Origin: Streptomyces roseolus | GTDB taxonomy: Bacteria; Actinomycetota; Actinomycetes; Streptomycetales; Streptomycetaceae | Direction of reading: 5' to 3' | Assembly (NCBI RefSeq): GCF_014649855.1 | Contig: NZ_BMTV01000002.1 | Location: forward strand, 300,550-364,549 | Length of the DNA stretch: 64,000 bases | In this document: piece after piece, positions 1 through 8,858 of the stretch | How positions within the stretch are numbered: the stretch's first letter is position 1 | Layout of the letters: every line of letters begins with the position of its first letter | Notes under the pieces: generated by a model | Told to the model about the DNA's origin: nothing | Databases searched by the model: none | The model's input: the letters and a program-made list of their open reading frames with translations, nothing else | Made by a program: the position numbers and the translations under genes

Positions 1-2019
1 CGGGCGATGTACGAGAACGAGCCGGACGTGAAGAAGGTCATCGACACCGCCAAGGGCGTCGAGGGCCTGGTCCGCCAGATGGGCGTGCACGCCGCCGGCG
101 TGATCATGTCCAGCGAGCCGATCGTCGACCACGCCCCCATCTGGGTGCGGCACACCGACGGCGTCACCATCACGCAGTGGGACTACCCGCAGTGCGAGTC
201 GCTCGGCCTGCTGAAGATGGACTTCCTCGGCCTGCGCAACCTCACGATCATGGACGACGCCGTCAAGATGGTGAAGGCCAACAAGGGGATCGACCTCGAC
301 CTCCTGGCCCTGCCGCTCGACGACCCGAAGACCTTCGAACTGCTCCAGCGCGGCGACACCCTCGGCGTCTTCCAGTTCGACGGCGGCCCCATGCGGTCCC
401 TGCTGCGGCTGATGAAGCCCGACAACTTCGAAGACATCTCCGCCGTGTCCGCGCTCTACCGCCCGGGCCCGATGGGCATGAACTCGCACACGAACTACGC
501 CCTGCGCAAGAACGGCCAGCAGGAGATCACCCCGATCCACCCCGAGCTGGAGAAGCCGCTCGAAGAGGTGCTCGCGGTCACCTACGGCCTCATCGTCTAC
601 CAGGAGCAGGTGCAGAAGGCCGCCCAGATCATCGCCGGCTACTCGCTCGGCGAGGCCGACATCCTCCGCCGCGTCATGGGCAAGAAGAAGCCCGACGAGC
701 TGGCGAAGAACTTCACCATCTTCCAGGCCGGCGCCCAGAAGAACGGCTACAGCGACGAGGCCATCCAGGCCCTCTGGGACGTCCTGGTCCCCTTCGCCGG
801 CTACGCCTTCAACAAGGCGCACTCCGCCGCGTACGGCCTGGTCTCCTACTGGACCGCCTACCTCAAGGCGAACTACCCCGCCGAGTACATGGCGGGCCTG
901 CTGACCTCGGTCAAGGACGACAAGGACAAGTCCGCCGTCTACCTGAACGAGTGCCGCCGCATGGGCATCAGGGTCCTGCCGCCGAACGTGAACGAGTCGG
1001 AGGCGAACTTCGCCGCCCAGGGCGACGACGTCATCCTCTTCGGCCTCACCGCCGTCCGGAACGTCGGCGCCAACGTCGTCGAGTCGATCATCAAGACCCG
1101 CAAGGCCAAGGGGAAGTACTCCTCCTTCCCCGACTTCCTCGACAAGGTCGAGGCCGTGGTCTGCAACAAGCGCACCATCGAGTCGCTGATCAAGGCCGGC
1201 GCCTTCGACACCATGGGCCACACCCGCAAGGGCCTCGTCGCCCAGCACGAGCCCATGATCGACACCGTGGTCGCGGTCAAGCGCAAGGAGGCCGAGGGAC
1301 AGTTCGACCTCTTCGGCGGCATGGGCGAGGAGGAGAGCAGCGAGCCCGGCTTCGGCCTCGACGTCACCTTCACCGACGACGAGTGGGACAAGACCTACCT
1401 GCTCGCGCAGGAGCGCGAGATGCTCGGCCTGTACGTCTCCGACCACCCCCTCTTCGGCCTGGAGCACGTCCTCTCCGACAAGACCGACGCGGGCATCTCG
1501 CAGCTCACCGGCGGCGAGCACGCCGACGGCGCGGTCGTCACCATCGGCGGCATCATCTCCGGCCTCCAGCGGAAGATGACCAAGCAGGGCAACGCCTGGG
1601 CGATCGCCACCGTCGAGGACCTCGCCGGCTCCATCGAGTGCATGTTCTTCCCCGCCACCTACCAGCTGGTCTCCACCCAGCTGGTCGAGGACGCCGTCGT
1701 CTTCGTCAAGGGCCGGCTCGACAAGCGCGAGGACGTGCCCCGCCTCGTCGCCATGGAGCTGATGGTCCCCGACCTCTCCAACGCCGGGACCAACGCCCCC
1801 GTGATCCTCACCATCCCGGCCCTCAAGGTCACTCCGCCGATGGTGAGCCGACTGGACGAGATCCTCCGCCACCACAAGGGCAACACCGAGGTGCGGATCA
1901 AGCTCCAGGGCCCCCGCTCCACCACCGTGCTCCGCCTCGACCGGCACCGGGTCCAGCCCGACCCCGCCCTCTTCGGCGACCTGAAGGTGCTGCTCGGCCC
2001 CTCCTGCCTGGCCGGATAG
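1..2019 (+). CDS. dnaE: DNA polymerase III subunit alpha, 3' part
   Basis: C-terminal 672 codons of the replicative DNA polymerase III alpha subunit; the 5' end lies before base 1 and the frame is open from base 1. The visible part starts inside the polymerase (palm) domain: the run KMDFLGLRNLT near residue 73 carries the aspartate that corresponds to the third catalytic acid of bacterial DnaE. It is followed by the fingers region (QFDGGPMRSLL, SALYRPGPMG), the helix-hairpin-helix part and, in the last 150 residues, an OB-fold (TIGGIISGLQ...). It acts in the replisome. A strong hairpin terminator follows directly, so this is the end of its transcription unit. Confidence 0.97.
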   Translation, partial: RAMYENEPDVKKVIDTAKGVEGLVRQMGVHAAGVIMSSEPIVDHAPIWVRHTDGVTITQWDYPQCESLGLLKMDFLGLRNLTIMDDAVKMVKANKGIDLDLLALPLDDPKTFELLQRGDTLGVFQFDGGPMRSLLRLMKPDNFEDISAVSALYRPGPMGMNSHTNYALRKNGQQEITPIHPELEKPLEEVLAVTYGLIVYQEQVQKAAQIIAGYSLGEADILRRVMGKKKPDELAKNFTIFQAGAQKNGYSDEAIQALWDVLVPFAGYAFNKAHSAAYGLVSYWTAYLKANYPAEYMAGLLTSVKDDKDKSAVYLNECRRMGIRVLPPNVNESEANFAAQGDDVILFGLTAVRNVGANVVESIIKTRKAKGKYSSFPDFLDKVEAVVCNKRTIESLIKAGAFDTMGHTRKGLVAQHEPMIDTVVAVKRKEAEGQFDLFGGMGEEESSEPGFGLDVTFTDDEWDKTYLLAQEREMLGLYVSDHPLFGLEHVLSDKTDAGISQLTGGEHADGAVVTIGGIISGLQRKMTKQGNAWAIATVEDLAGSIECMFFPATYQLVSTQLVEDAVVFVKGRLDKREDVPRLVAMELMVPDLSNAGTNAPVILTIPALKVTPPMVSRLDEILRHHKGNTEVRIKLQGPRSTTVLRLDRHRVQPDPALFGDLKVLLGPSCLAG

Positions 2020-2040
2020 GCAGGGACCCCACCCGCGCGC

Positions 2041-2074
2041 AAGGGGCGCGCCCGTCGTCACGGGCGCGCCCCTT
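2041..2074 (+). terminator. Intrinsic terminator after dnaE
   Basis: Perfect 15-bp stem (2041-2055 with 2060-2074) closed by a 4-base loop and followed by TTT. It lies 21 bases after the dnaE stop. Because the minus-strand gene at 2103-2276 converges on it, it probably serves both directions. Confidence 0.85.
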
Positions 2075-2102
2075 TGCCGATGCTCCCGGCGTCGGCCGGG
2101 CG

Positions 2103-2276
2103 TCAGTTGTGCCCGAAGCGCTTCTGACGGCCCTTCCGCGCCATGTCACCGGGGGTGACCTGGGAGGCGCGGCTCTCGGCCTGGGACTCCATCGACGACT
2201 GCTGCGCCTGCTGGGCACCGCGCTCGGCCGGCGACTGCTGCTGCTTCTGACGGTTCTGGTTGCGGTTCTTGGCCAT
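2103..2276 (-). CDS. Small basic Gln/Arg-rich hypothetical protein
   Basis: 57-residue protein of unknown function, starting MAKNRNQNRQKQQ and ending RKGRQKRFGHN. It is strongly hydrophilic, rich in Gln, Arg, Lys and Ser, without membrane segments or cysteines, so it is probably disordered and may bind nucleic acid; that is inference only. The ATG at 2276 is chosen because GAGGAGG lies 10 bases upstream. An in-frame extension to 2351 has no such site. Convergent with dnaE across its terminator. I recall similar short proteins in other streptomycetes, annotated only as hypothetical. Confidence 0.7.
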   Translation of the reverse strand: MAKNRNQNRQKQQQSPAERGAQQAQQSSMESQAESRASQVTPGDMARKGRQKRFGHN

Positions 2277-2520
2277 GGGGATGATGCCTCCTCGAAGGGA
2301 TCTAGGGGCCAGGGCCGCTGTCAGACTCACATACGGGAGAAACCACCGCATGTTGGATCATTACGGTGCGTGAGGGACGCCCCTCGCGGGGGCGGGTTCC
2401 GGCTCCGCCACGCCGATGATCCAGTTCCGGCCGTCAACCCCCGGGCCGTCGGGCAGACTCGAAGGAACCCGGAACACCTGAGATCCCGACAGGGCCGAGA
2501 TCCGAAAGAAGGTGGAGCAC

Positions 2521-3819
2521 GTGGACCGATGCGTCGTCCTGGTGGACGCCGGCTATCTGCTGGGAGCCGCCGCCAGCCTGCTCGCCGGAGAACCGGCCCG
2601 CTCCCGCATCACCGTCGACCACGCGGGCCTCATCCGGCAGCTCAGGGAGCGGGCCGAGACCGAGACCGGCCTCCCGCTGCTGCGGATCTACTGGTTCGAC
2701 GGCGCCCCCGACCGGGTGCCCCAGCCCGAACACCGCAGGCTGCGCGTGATGCCCCGGGTCACCGTCCGGCTGGGCGCCCTGACCCGCAGCGACGGCCGCT
2801 GGGCCCAGAAGGGCGTCGACGCGGCCATGCACACCGAGCTCACCGAGCTGGCCCGCAACCGCGCCTGCACCGACATCGTCCTCGTCACCGGCGACGGCGA
2901 CCTGCTGCCCGGCCTCATGTCCGCCAAGGAGCACGGCGTCGCCGTCCACCTCTGGGCCGTCCAGGCCGCCGACGGCGACTACAACCAGTCGGAGGACCTG
3001 GTCGCCGAGGCCGACGAGCGGCGCGTCCTCGACCGGAGCTGGATCACCCGGGCCGTCCGCGCCAAGGACCTCGCCGGCCTCTGCTCCCCGCCGCCGGCGC
3101 CCCGCCCCGAGATCGCCGCCATCCTCTCGGCGCCGCTGCCCGAGGCCGCCCTCGCCTCCGCCGAACGCGCCGCGGAGGCCGCGGAGGCCGCCGCGGCCTC
3201 GCGGAACGGCGGCCCGTCCTCCGACCGGGCGCCCGCCCCCGCCGTCGACGGCCACGCGCACGGCCCCGGAACCACCGCCGTCCCGCCGCCCGCCGCGGGG
3301 AAGTCCGTCCCCACCCCCAAGGACCTCGCCGGGCTGCGCTCCGCCGCCGCTCCGCACCCCACCGCGCCCCAGTCCGCGAGCGCCCTGCGCTGGTCCTCCG
3401 ACCGGGGCTGGGTCGAGCGGCCCCCGGCCGCCCTCGGCGAGCCCGCCGAGACCGCCTCGTTGCCCACCCTCGCCCACCTCACCAGCGCCGAGCAGCGCTG
3501 GGCCGACCGCGAGGAGGACATCACCACCGTCGGCGGCGACCCCTTCGAGGTCGGACAGGTGTTCGCCCGCCGGTGGCTGGAGAGGCTCCCCGAGCAGTCC
3601 CACGTCCAGCGGCTCTCCGTCCTCTACCCCCGCATCCCGCACCGCATCGACGGCGAACTCCTCCGCTACGCCGCCCGGTTCGGCCTCCTCGCCCACAAGG
3701 ACGACCAGATCGACGAGCACGACCGCTACGCCATCCGGGCCGGCTTCTGGCGCGAGATCGACGTCCGCACCGCCGCCGAAACCGCCCCCGCGCCCGCCCC
3801 GGGAGCGGCGACCCCGTAG
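2521..3819 (+). CDS. NYN-domain (PIN-like nuclease fold) protein
   Basis: About 432 residues. The N-terminal 170 residues look like a NYN domain: VVLVDAGYLLG at the start, a central acidic patch, and TDIVLVTGDGDLLPGL, giving the spaced aspartates that bind a metal ion in PIN/NYN RNases. Residues about 180-310 are an Ala/Pro-rich linker, followed by a compact C-terminal domain (QVFARRWLERLPEQ...) that may be a small helical RNA-binding module. The GTG at 2521 is preferred because GGTGGAG lies 4-10 bases upstream; an in-frame GTG at 2512 is the alternative. A role in RNA processing or decay is inferred from the fold; the target is unknown. Confidence 0.8.
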   Translation: MDRCVVLVDAGYLLGAAASLLAGEPARSRITVDHAGLIRQLRERAETETGLPLLRIYWFDGAPDRVPQPEHRRLRVMPRVTVRLGALTRSDGRWAQKGVDAAMHTELTELARNRACTDIVLVTGDGDLLPGLMSAKEHGVAVHLWAVQAADGDYNQSEDLVAEADERRVLDRSWITRAVRAKDLAGLCSPPPAPRPEIAAILSAPLPEAALASAERAAEAAEAAAASRNGGPSSDRAPAPAVDGHAHGPGTTAVPPPAAGKSVPTPKDLAGLRSAAAPHPTAPQSASALRWSSDRGWVERPPAALGEPAETASLPTLAHLTSAEQRWADREEDITTVGGDPFEVGQVFARRWLERLPEQSHVQRLSVLYPRIPHRIDGELLRYAARFGLLAHKDDQIDEHDRYAIRAGFWREIDVRTAAETAPAPAPGAATP

Positions 3820-3830
3820 GCTCTCCCCCC

Positions 3831-4814
3831 GTGAGTACGGTGTGCGTGGTGCGGGATCTGGTCAAGACGTACCCCGCCACGCGCGGCAGGCGCGGAGCGC
3901 CCGCGACTCCCGAGGTGCGCGCCACCGACGGGATCAGCCTCGACGTGCGCGGCGGCGAGATCTTCGGGCTGCTCGGGCCCAACGGGGCGGGCAAGTCCAC
4001 CCTGGTCCGGCAGCTGACCGGGCTGCTGCGCCCCGACTCCGGCTCCGTCACGCTCCTCGGCCACGACCTCGTCCGCCACCCGGAGCGTGCCGCCCGCCTC
4101 CTCGCCCACCTCGGCCAGGAGTCCACCGCCCTCGACGAGCTGACCGTCTCCCTCGCCGCCGAGACCACCGGCCGGCTCCGCGGCCTGAGCGCCGCCGACG
4201 CCCGCGCCGGACGGGACGCCGTCCTCGACGAGCTGGGCCTCGGCGAGCTCGCCGACCGGCCGCTGAAGAAGCTCTCCGGCGGCCAGCGCCGGCTCGCCTG
4301 CTTCGCCACCGCCCTGGTCGGCCCGCGGCCCGTCCTCGTCCTCGACGAGCCCACCACCGGCATGGACCCGGTCGCCCGCCGCGCCGTCTGGGCCGCCGTC
4401 GACCGCCGCCGCGCCGAGGACGGCACCACCGTCCTCCTCGTCACCCACAACGTCATCGAGGCCGAGACCGTCCTCGACCGGGTCGCCGTCCTCGACCGCG
4501 GCCGGGTGATCGCCTGCGACACCCCCGCCGGGCTGAAGGAACGCGTCGCCGACGAGGTCCGCGTCGAGCTGCTGTGGCGCGAGTCCGCCCCGCTCGACCT
4601 CCCCGAGGTCGCCGCCCTGCGCGGGCTCGCCCAGGAGTCCGGCCGCCGCTGGGTCCTCCGCCTCGCCCCCGACGCCGCCCGCGCCGCCGTCGCCACCGTC
4701 ACCGGCGGCGCCGCCTTCGCGGCCCTCGACGACTTCACCCTCGCCACGCCCAGCCTGGAGGACGTCTACCTCGCCCTCGGCGGCGCCGCCCGCGAAGGAC
4801 TGGTGAAGGCGTGA
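3831..4814 (+). CDS. ABC transporter ATP-binding protein
   Basis: 327-residue nucleotide-binding subunit. Walker A GPNGAGKST (49-57), signature LSGGQ (148-152), Walker B VLVLDEP (168-174) and H-loop histidine (about 206) are all intact. The C-terminal 100 residues form the extra domain common in DrrA/NatA-type exporters (DUF4162-like). It lies 11 bases after the NYN gene, with a GTG start, and is followed after 67 bases by its permease, so the pair probably forms an exporter energised by ATP in the cytoplasmic membrane. Substrate unknown; drug or lipid export is only a family-level guess. Confidence 0.93.
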   Translation: MSTVCVVRDLVKTYPATRGRRGAPATPEVRATDGISLDVRGGEIFGLLGPNGAGKSTLVRQLTGLLRPDSGSVTLLGHDLVRHPERAARLLAHLGQESTALDELTVSLAAETTGRLRGLSAADARAGRDAVLDELGLGELADRPLKKLSGGQRRLACFATALVGPRPVLVLDEPTTGMDPVARRAVWAAVDRRRAEDGTTVLLVTHNVIEAETVLDRVAVLDRGRVIACDTPAGLKERVADEVRVELLWRESAPLDLPEVAALRGLAQESGRRWVLRLAPDAARAAVATVTGGAAFAALDDFTLATPSLEDVYLALGGAAREGLVKA

Positions 4815-4881
4815 GCACCGCCCCTCCCGCCCCCGGCGTGACCCCCCACCTCCCGCACGTCACCCCCAGGAGCTGTCCGCG

Positions 4882-5706
4882 TTGAGCACCCTGCCCGCCG
4901 AGGCCCTGCCGGCCGGCGTGAAGGCCGCCCGGGCCCAGGGCGCCGAGGAGGCCGCGCCCCTCGCCCCGCCCGCCCGGCTGCTGCCCTCCCTCGCCGCCGT
5001 CTACCGGGCGCAGCTCAGCCGGGCCCGGGTGGCCCGGATCCCGCTGCTCTTCGTCGCCACCTTCCAGTCCATCGGCATCATGATCATGATGCGGGGGGTC
5101 GTCGACGGCGGCTCCGAGGCCCGCGCGGTCGTGGCCGGCTCCACCGTCCTCGTCGTCGCCTTCGTCGCCCTCAACCTGCTCGCCCAGTACTTCGGGCGGC
5201 TCCGCGCCGACGGCGGCCTCGACCACTACGCCACCCTGCCCGTGCCGCCCGCCGCCGTGGTGCTCGGCGCCGCCGGCGCGTACGCCTCCTTCACCGTCCC
5301 CGGCACGCTCGTCACCGCCGTCACCGGCGCCGTCCTCTTCGGCCTGCCGCTCGGCCACCTGTGGCTGCTCGCCGCCGTCGTGCCGCTCTCCGGCGCCGCC
5401 CTCTCCGGGCTCGGCGCCGCCCTGGGCCTGCTCGCCCCCCGCCAGGAACTGGCCACCCTGCTCGGCCAGCTCGGCATGTCCGCCGCCCTCCTCCTCGGGG
5501 TGCTGCCGGCCGAGCGGATGCCGGAGCCGATCGCCTGGGCGCGGGACCTGCTCCCGTCCACGTACGGCGTCGAGGCCCTGGCCCGGGCCTTCGACCCGCG
5601 CCCCGACTGGGCGGCCGTCGCCCTCGACCTCGCCGTCTGCGGCGTCGTCGGCGTGCTGTCGCTGGCCCTCGCGACCTGGGCGTACCGCAGGGCGGCGGTC
5701 CGCTGA
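4882..5706 (+). CDS. ABC transporter permease (ABC-2 type)
   Basis: 274-residue integral membrane protein, partner of the preceding ATPase. A cytoplasmic N-terminus of about 50 residues is followed by six hydrophobic segments in the usual ABC-2 arrangement, ending in ALATWAYRRAAVR. The TTG start at 4882 is supported by AGGAG nine bases upstream. The 67-base gap after the ATPase gene holds only GC-rich sequence. The pair would form the transmembrane channel and motor of an exporter. No substrate clue is present in the flanking genes. Confidence 0.88.
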   Translation: MSTLPAEALPAGVKAARAQGAEEAAPLAPPARLLPSLAAVYRAQLSRARVARIPLLFVATFQSIGIMIMMRGVVDGGSEARAVVAGSTVLVVAFVALNLLAQYFGRLRADGGLDHYATLPVPPAAVVLGAAGAYASFTVPGTLVTAVTGAVLFGLPLGHLWLLAAVVPLSGAALSGLGAALGLLAPRQELATLLGQLGMSAALLLGVLPAERMPEPIAWARDLLPSTYGVEALARAFDPRPDWAAVALDLAVCGVVGVLSLALATWAYRRAAVR

Positions 5707-5740
5707 GGCGGGTCGCGGGGACACCTGGCACCATGGCGGG

Positions 5741-6352
5741 GTGACCGCACCCCTGACTCCCTCCCAGCCGCCGCCGCACGATTCCGGGTGGCCGCCGCCC
5801 CCGCCGCACCAGGGGCCCGCCGGTGACCCGATCACGGCGGCCGAGGTCGTCCAGGGACTGGTGGTGACGGCCGCCTCCGCGGTGGCCGGGGCGGTGCTCG
5901 GCGCGCTCTGGGTGTGGCTGGCGCCCGCCGTCCAGCTGATCTCCGACGGCGAGGGCGTCTATCTGCGGAACTCCGAGGGGGAGGCCGCGATCGGCGCCGA
6001 CGGCACCTTCGTCCTCCTCGCGCTCGCCTTCGGCGCGGTCGCCGGGCTCGTCGTGTTCCTGGCACGCCGCAAGGGCGGGGTGCCGCTCGTCCTCGGGCTG
6101 GCGATCGGCGGCGTCCTCGGATCGCTGCTCGCCTGGTGGCTGGGGACGAAGCTGGGGCCGACCGCCGACGTGGTCGCGCACGCCAAGGCCGTCGGCCCGA
6201 ACGTCGTCTTCGACGCCCCGCTGAAGCTCCGGATGGGCGCCGCGGCGATGCTGGCCTGGCCACTCGCCGCGACGGTCGTCCACCTGCTCCTGACCGGGGT
6301 CTTCGGCCCCCGCGACCCGGAGCAGGGCCCCTGGGACGCGTACCGGCGCTGA
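5741..6352 (+). CDS. Integral membrane protein, DUF2567-like
   Basis: 203 residues. The first 30 are proline-rich (PPPHDSGWPPPPPHQ), followed by a hydrophobic segment (VVQGLVVTAASAVAGAVLGALWVWL), an outside loop containing SDGEGVYLRNSEGEAAIGADG, two close membrane segments (FVLLALAFGAVAGLVVFLA and VPLVLGLAIGGVLGSLLAWWLG) and a last one near residue 170. The loop and spacing resemble the actinobacterial DUF2567 family as I remember it; the function is unknown. It is 34 bases downstream of the ABC permease and may share its transcript. Confidence 0.75.
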   Translation: MTAPLTPSQPPPHDSGWPPPPPHQGPAGDPITAAEVVQGLVVTAASAVAGAVLGALWVWLAPAVQLISDGEGVYLRNSEGEAAIGADGTFVLLALAFGAVAGLVVFLARRKGGVPLVLGLAIGGVLGSLLAWWLGTKLGPTADVVAHAKAVGPNVVFDAPLKLRMGAAAMLAWPLAATVVHLLLTGVFGPRDPEQGPWDAYRR

Positions 6353-6359
6353 CCCGGGG

Positions 6360-6857
6360 TCAGCCGCGGCCGATCGGGGCGAGCACCGCCGAGGTGAGCG
6401 CGGCCAGGTCGGCGGGGGAGAGCTCGACCTCCAGGCCCCGCCGGCCGGCCGAGACGCAGATCGTCTCGTGCCCCGACGCCGAGGAGTCGAGCACCGTGCG
6501 CAGCCGCTTGCGCTGTCCCAGCGGGGAGATCCCGCCCCGCACGTAGCCGGTGGTCCGCTCGGCCGCCGCCGGGTCGGCCATCGCCGCCCGCTTGCCGCCG
6601 ACGGCCGTCGCCAGCGCCTTCAGGTCCAGCTGCCCGGCGACCGGCACCACCGCCACCGTCAGCTCCCCGTCGACGTCCGCCACCAGCGTCTTGAAGACCC
6701 GGTCGGGCGTGACGCCGAGCGCCTCCGCCGCCTCCTCGCCGTACGAGGGGGCCGCCGGGTCGTGCTCGTAGGCGTGCAGGGTGTACGCCGTCCCGGCCGC
6801 GGCCAGCGCCACCGTCGCCGGGGTGCCTCCGGCGTTCTTCTGCTTCTTCTTCGCCAC
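6360..6857 (-). CDS. ybaK: YbaK/EbsC-family aminoacyl-tRNA deacylase
   Basis: 165-residue cytoplasmic protein of the YbaK/ProX editing family, which hydrolyses mischarged Cys-tRNA(Pro). Seen in the sequence: PATVAL at the start, the conserved EALGVTPDRVFKTLVADVDGELTVAVVP block with its invariant lysine, the GGKRAAMADP block and the C-terminal HETICVSAGRRGLEVELSPADL. Length is typical. The GTG at 6857 is chosen for the GAGGAAG site upstream. Tail-to-tail with the membrane protein (7 bases between stops), and 26 bases downstream of the Lon-domain gene, so probably co-transcribed with it. Confidence 0.9.
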   Translation of the reverse strand: MAKKKQKNAGGTPATVALAAAGTAYTLHAYEHDPAAPSYGEEAAEALGVTPDRVFKTLVADVDGELTVAVVPVAGQLDLKALATAVGGKRAAMADPAAAERTTGYVRGGISPLGQRKRLRTVLDSSASGHETICVSAGRRGLEVELSPADLAALTSAVLAPIGRG

Positions 6858-6883
6858 GGGGCTTCCTCGGTTCCCTCGGTCCG

Positions 6884-7621
6884 TCAGTTCGGGTGGGTGG
6901 GCGCCTGCGTCAGCTCCACCGCCGGCAGCGACGGGAGGTGGCGCAGCACCGCCGTCTCCGCCCGCAGCAGCGCCAGCTCCTCGCGCAGCCGGGCCGTGGT
7001 GTCCGGCGCCTCCAGGAGCCGCTGCTTCGTCGGCACGTCCACCATGGCCGCCGCCGCGACCAGATACGACACCACCGAGGGGTCGTCGGGCAGCTCCGCG
7101 GTGGTCAGCGAGCGCTCCCGCGCCCCCGCGAGCCGCTTCTGGTAGGAGCGGAAGGCCCGCAGCACGCCCTCGGCGAGCGCCTCCGCCTCCTCGCCCGGGT
7201 CCTCCGGCAGCTCCTCGGTCTCGGCCGTCAGGAAGGGGCCGCTCGCGTCCACCGAGCGCAGCCGCACCCGGGTGGTGCCGGTGACCATCACCTCGTACGA
7301 GCCGTCCGCGCGCTGCCGGATGCTCGCCGCGTCCGCGACGCACCCCACCGGGTGGAAGCTCCGGATCGGGTCCGGTCCGAAGCCGGCCGCCGGGCCCTTC
7401 TCGGGGAGGGCCGTCGGGTCCGGCATCCCGGGCGCGGTCGGCGCCACCTCGGACCCGTCCCGGATCGCGACCACGGCGAACCGGCGCGGCTCGGCGACGT
7501 CGATGTCGAGGAGCGCGCGCATCATGGCGCGATATCGCTCCTCGAAGACGTTGAGAGGCAGCACGAGGCCCGGGAACAGCACCGCGTTGAGCGGGAAGAG
7601 GGGCAGGCGAGCGGAGGTCAC
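6884..7621 (-). CDS. Lon-substrate-binding (LON) domain protein
   Basis: 245 residues made almost entirely of the N-terminal substrate-recognition domain of Lon protease, without ATPase or protease parts. The diagnostic start LPLFPLNAVLFPGLVLPLNVFEERYR is at residues 5-30, with the GTTRVRLRS strand and the C-terminal helical bundle present. Such stand-alone proteins are widespread in actinobacteria and unassigned; they may present substrates to a protease. GTG start at 7621. First gene of a pair with ybaK, and 11 bases downstream of the next minus-strand gene. Confidence 0.88.
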   Translation of the reverse strand: MTSARLPLFPLNAVLFPGLVLPLNVFEERYRAMMRALLDIDVAEPRRFAVVAIRDGSEVAPTAPGMPDPTALPEKGPAAGFGPDPIRSFHPVGCVADAASIRQRADGSYEVMVTGTTRVRLRSVDASGPFLTAETEELPEDPGEEAEALAEGVLRAFRSYQKRLAGARERSLTTAELPDDPSVVSYLVAAAAMVDVPTKQRLLEAPDTTARLREELALLRAETAVLRHLPSLPAVELTQAPTHPN

Positions 7622-7632
7622 AGCGGCCAAGC

Positions 7633-8709
7633 CTAATGGCCGCGCGGACCGCTCCGTCCGGGGATCGCGCGAGCCCGTCCCCACAGCGGGGTCCGGCGCG
7701 CCAGCTCCGCCCGGGTCCGGTCCCGGGCGGCGAGGAACCGCCGCAGCGGATCGTGCCCGCCGACCGCCCACGGGAAGGAGGTGGCGTAGGGCCCCGTGCG
7801 GCCGAACTCGGCCAGCGCCTCCTCCCACCGCTCCCGCTCCACGAGGACGTACGCCAGCAGGTTCCGCACCTCCGCGGGCCACGGGTCGCCGGGGGCGAAC
7901 GCCGCCGACAGCGCCAGGCCCCGGTCCGCGGCCCGGTCGATCCGCGCGCCGTCCGCCGCCGCCGGCCCGGCCGCCGTGCCCGCCTTTCCGGAGCCCGTCG
8001 GCCGGTCCCGGCCGGGACCGGCCGACGGGCGCAGCGCCTCGTGGGCGGCGCGCACCGGCAGCGCCCGCACCAGCGAGCCGGGCGCCGCGTCGTCGGCGGC
8101 CTGCTCCGCGAAGTCGAAGGCCGCCCGCTGCGAGCCGTACCACTGCGCCGACAGGTACTTCAGGGCGGCGACGTGGCAGCCGTAGTGGTGCGGGGAACGG
8201 AGCAGCGCCTGCTCCCACAGCCCTTCGAAGACCGCGTGCCCGGCGTGCGCCCCGCGCGCGTGGTCGAGGGCGAGCCGCCACGGCACCGGATCGCGCCCGG
8301 CCTCCTCGGTGAGCGGCCGCAGCAGGGGGTCGAGCTCGCGCAGCCGCTCGGCCCGGGCCGGCGACTCCCAGGCCCGGCGCACCGCGAGCTGGGCCGCCAC
8401 GAGGAGCGCGTCGGGGTCCCGTGGCGCGGCCTCCCGCCACCGGTCCAGCCACTCGCCCCGGTGGTACGCGAAGGTGGCGAGCCGCCCCACGTAGCGGTCC
8501 CGGTCCTCCCACTCCGCGGCGTCCCGGGTGGTCGCGAGCAGCTTCGCAGCGGGCTCCGGGTCGCCGAGCGCGGCGGCGACCAGGGCGGGGGAGAGCCGCC
8601 CGTCGGGGGCGTCCAGCAACACGTCGTCGTCCGGCGTCAGCCCGGCGGCGAGACGCGGGGCGTGCCGGGCCGAGCGGGCGGTGCCGACCAGGGCGCGGAG
8701 GAAGGGCAT
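7633..8709 (-). CDS. Uncharacterised alpha-helical (TPR-like) protein
   Basis: 358 residues, no recognised catalytic motif. The protein is a run of helix pairs with TPR-like patterns (for example WLDRWREAAPRDPDALLVAAQLAVRR and NLLAYVLVERERWEEALAEFG), interrupted by a Gly/Pro-rich insert near residues 255-275. I know similar streptomycete proteins only as hypothetical. The ATG at 8709 has GGGAGGA about 11 bases upstream. It probably forms one operon with the LON-domain protein and YbaK. A scaffold role is inference. Confidence 0.75.
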   Translation of the reverse strand: MPFLRALVGTARSARHAPRLAAGLTPDDDVLLDAPDGRLSPALVAAALGDPEPAAKLLATTRDAAEWEDRDRYVGRLATFAYHRGEWLDRWREAAPRDPDALLVAAQLAVRRAWESPARAERLRELDPLLRPLTEEAGRDPVPWRLALDHARGAHAGHAVFEGLWEQALLRSPHHYGCHVAALKYLSAQWYGSQRAAFDFAEQAADDAAPGSLVRALPVRAAHEALRPSAGPGRDRPTGSGKAGTAAGPAAADGARIDRAADRGLALSAAFAPGDPWPAEVRNLLAYVLVERERWEEALAEFGRTGPYATSFPWAVGGHDPLRRFLAARDRTRAELARRTPLWGRARAIPGRSGPRGH

Positions 8710-8858
8710 GTCAGCTCGTATCCTCCCACCGGGCGGGGCCGGGGGCCCGCCGTCCGCCCCCGCCTTCACCCGGATCACACCCGCTCTCCCCCTGGCCGTC
8801 ACGCCGCCCGTGCGGCCGCCCGTCGCGTCGGCCGTCACGAGAGCAGCCGGGGGGGGGC

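Noticed and set aside
177..3830. Plus-strand reading frame running through dnaE and the NYN gene ahead of the ABC ATPase
   Set aside because: Arg/Pro-rich out-of-frame sequence; homology and a proper start appear only at 3831.
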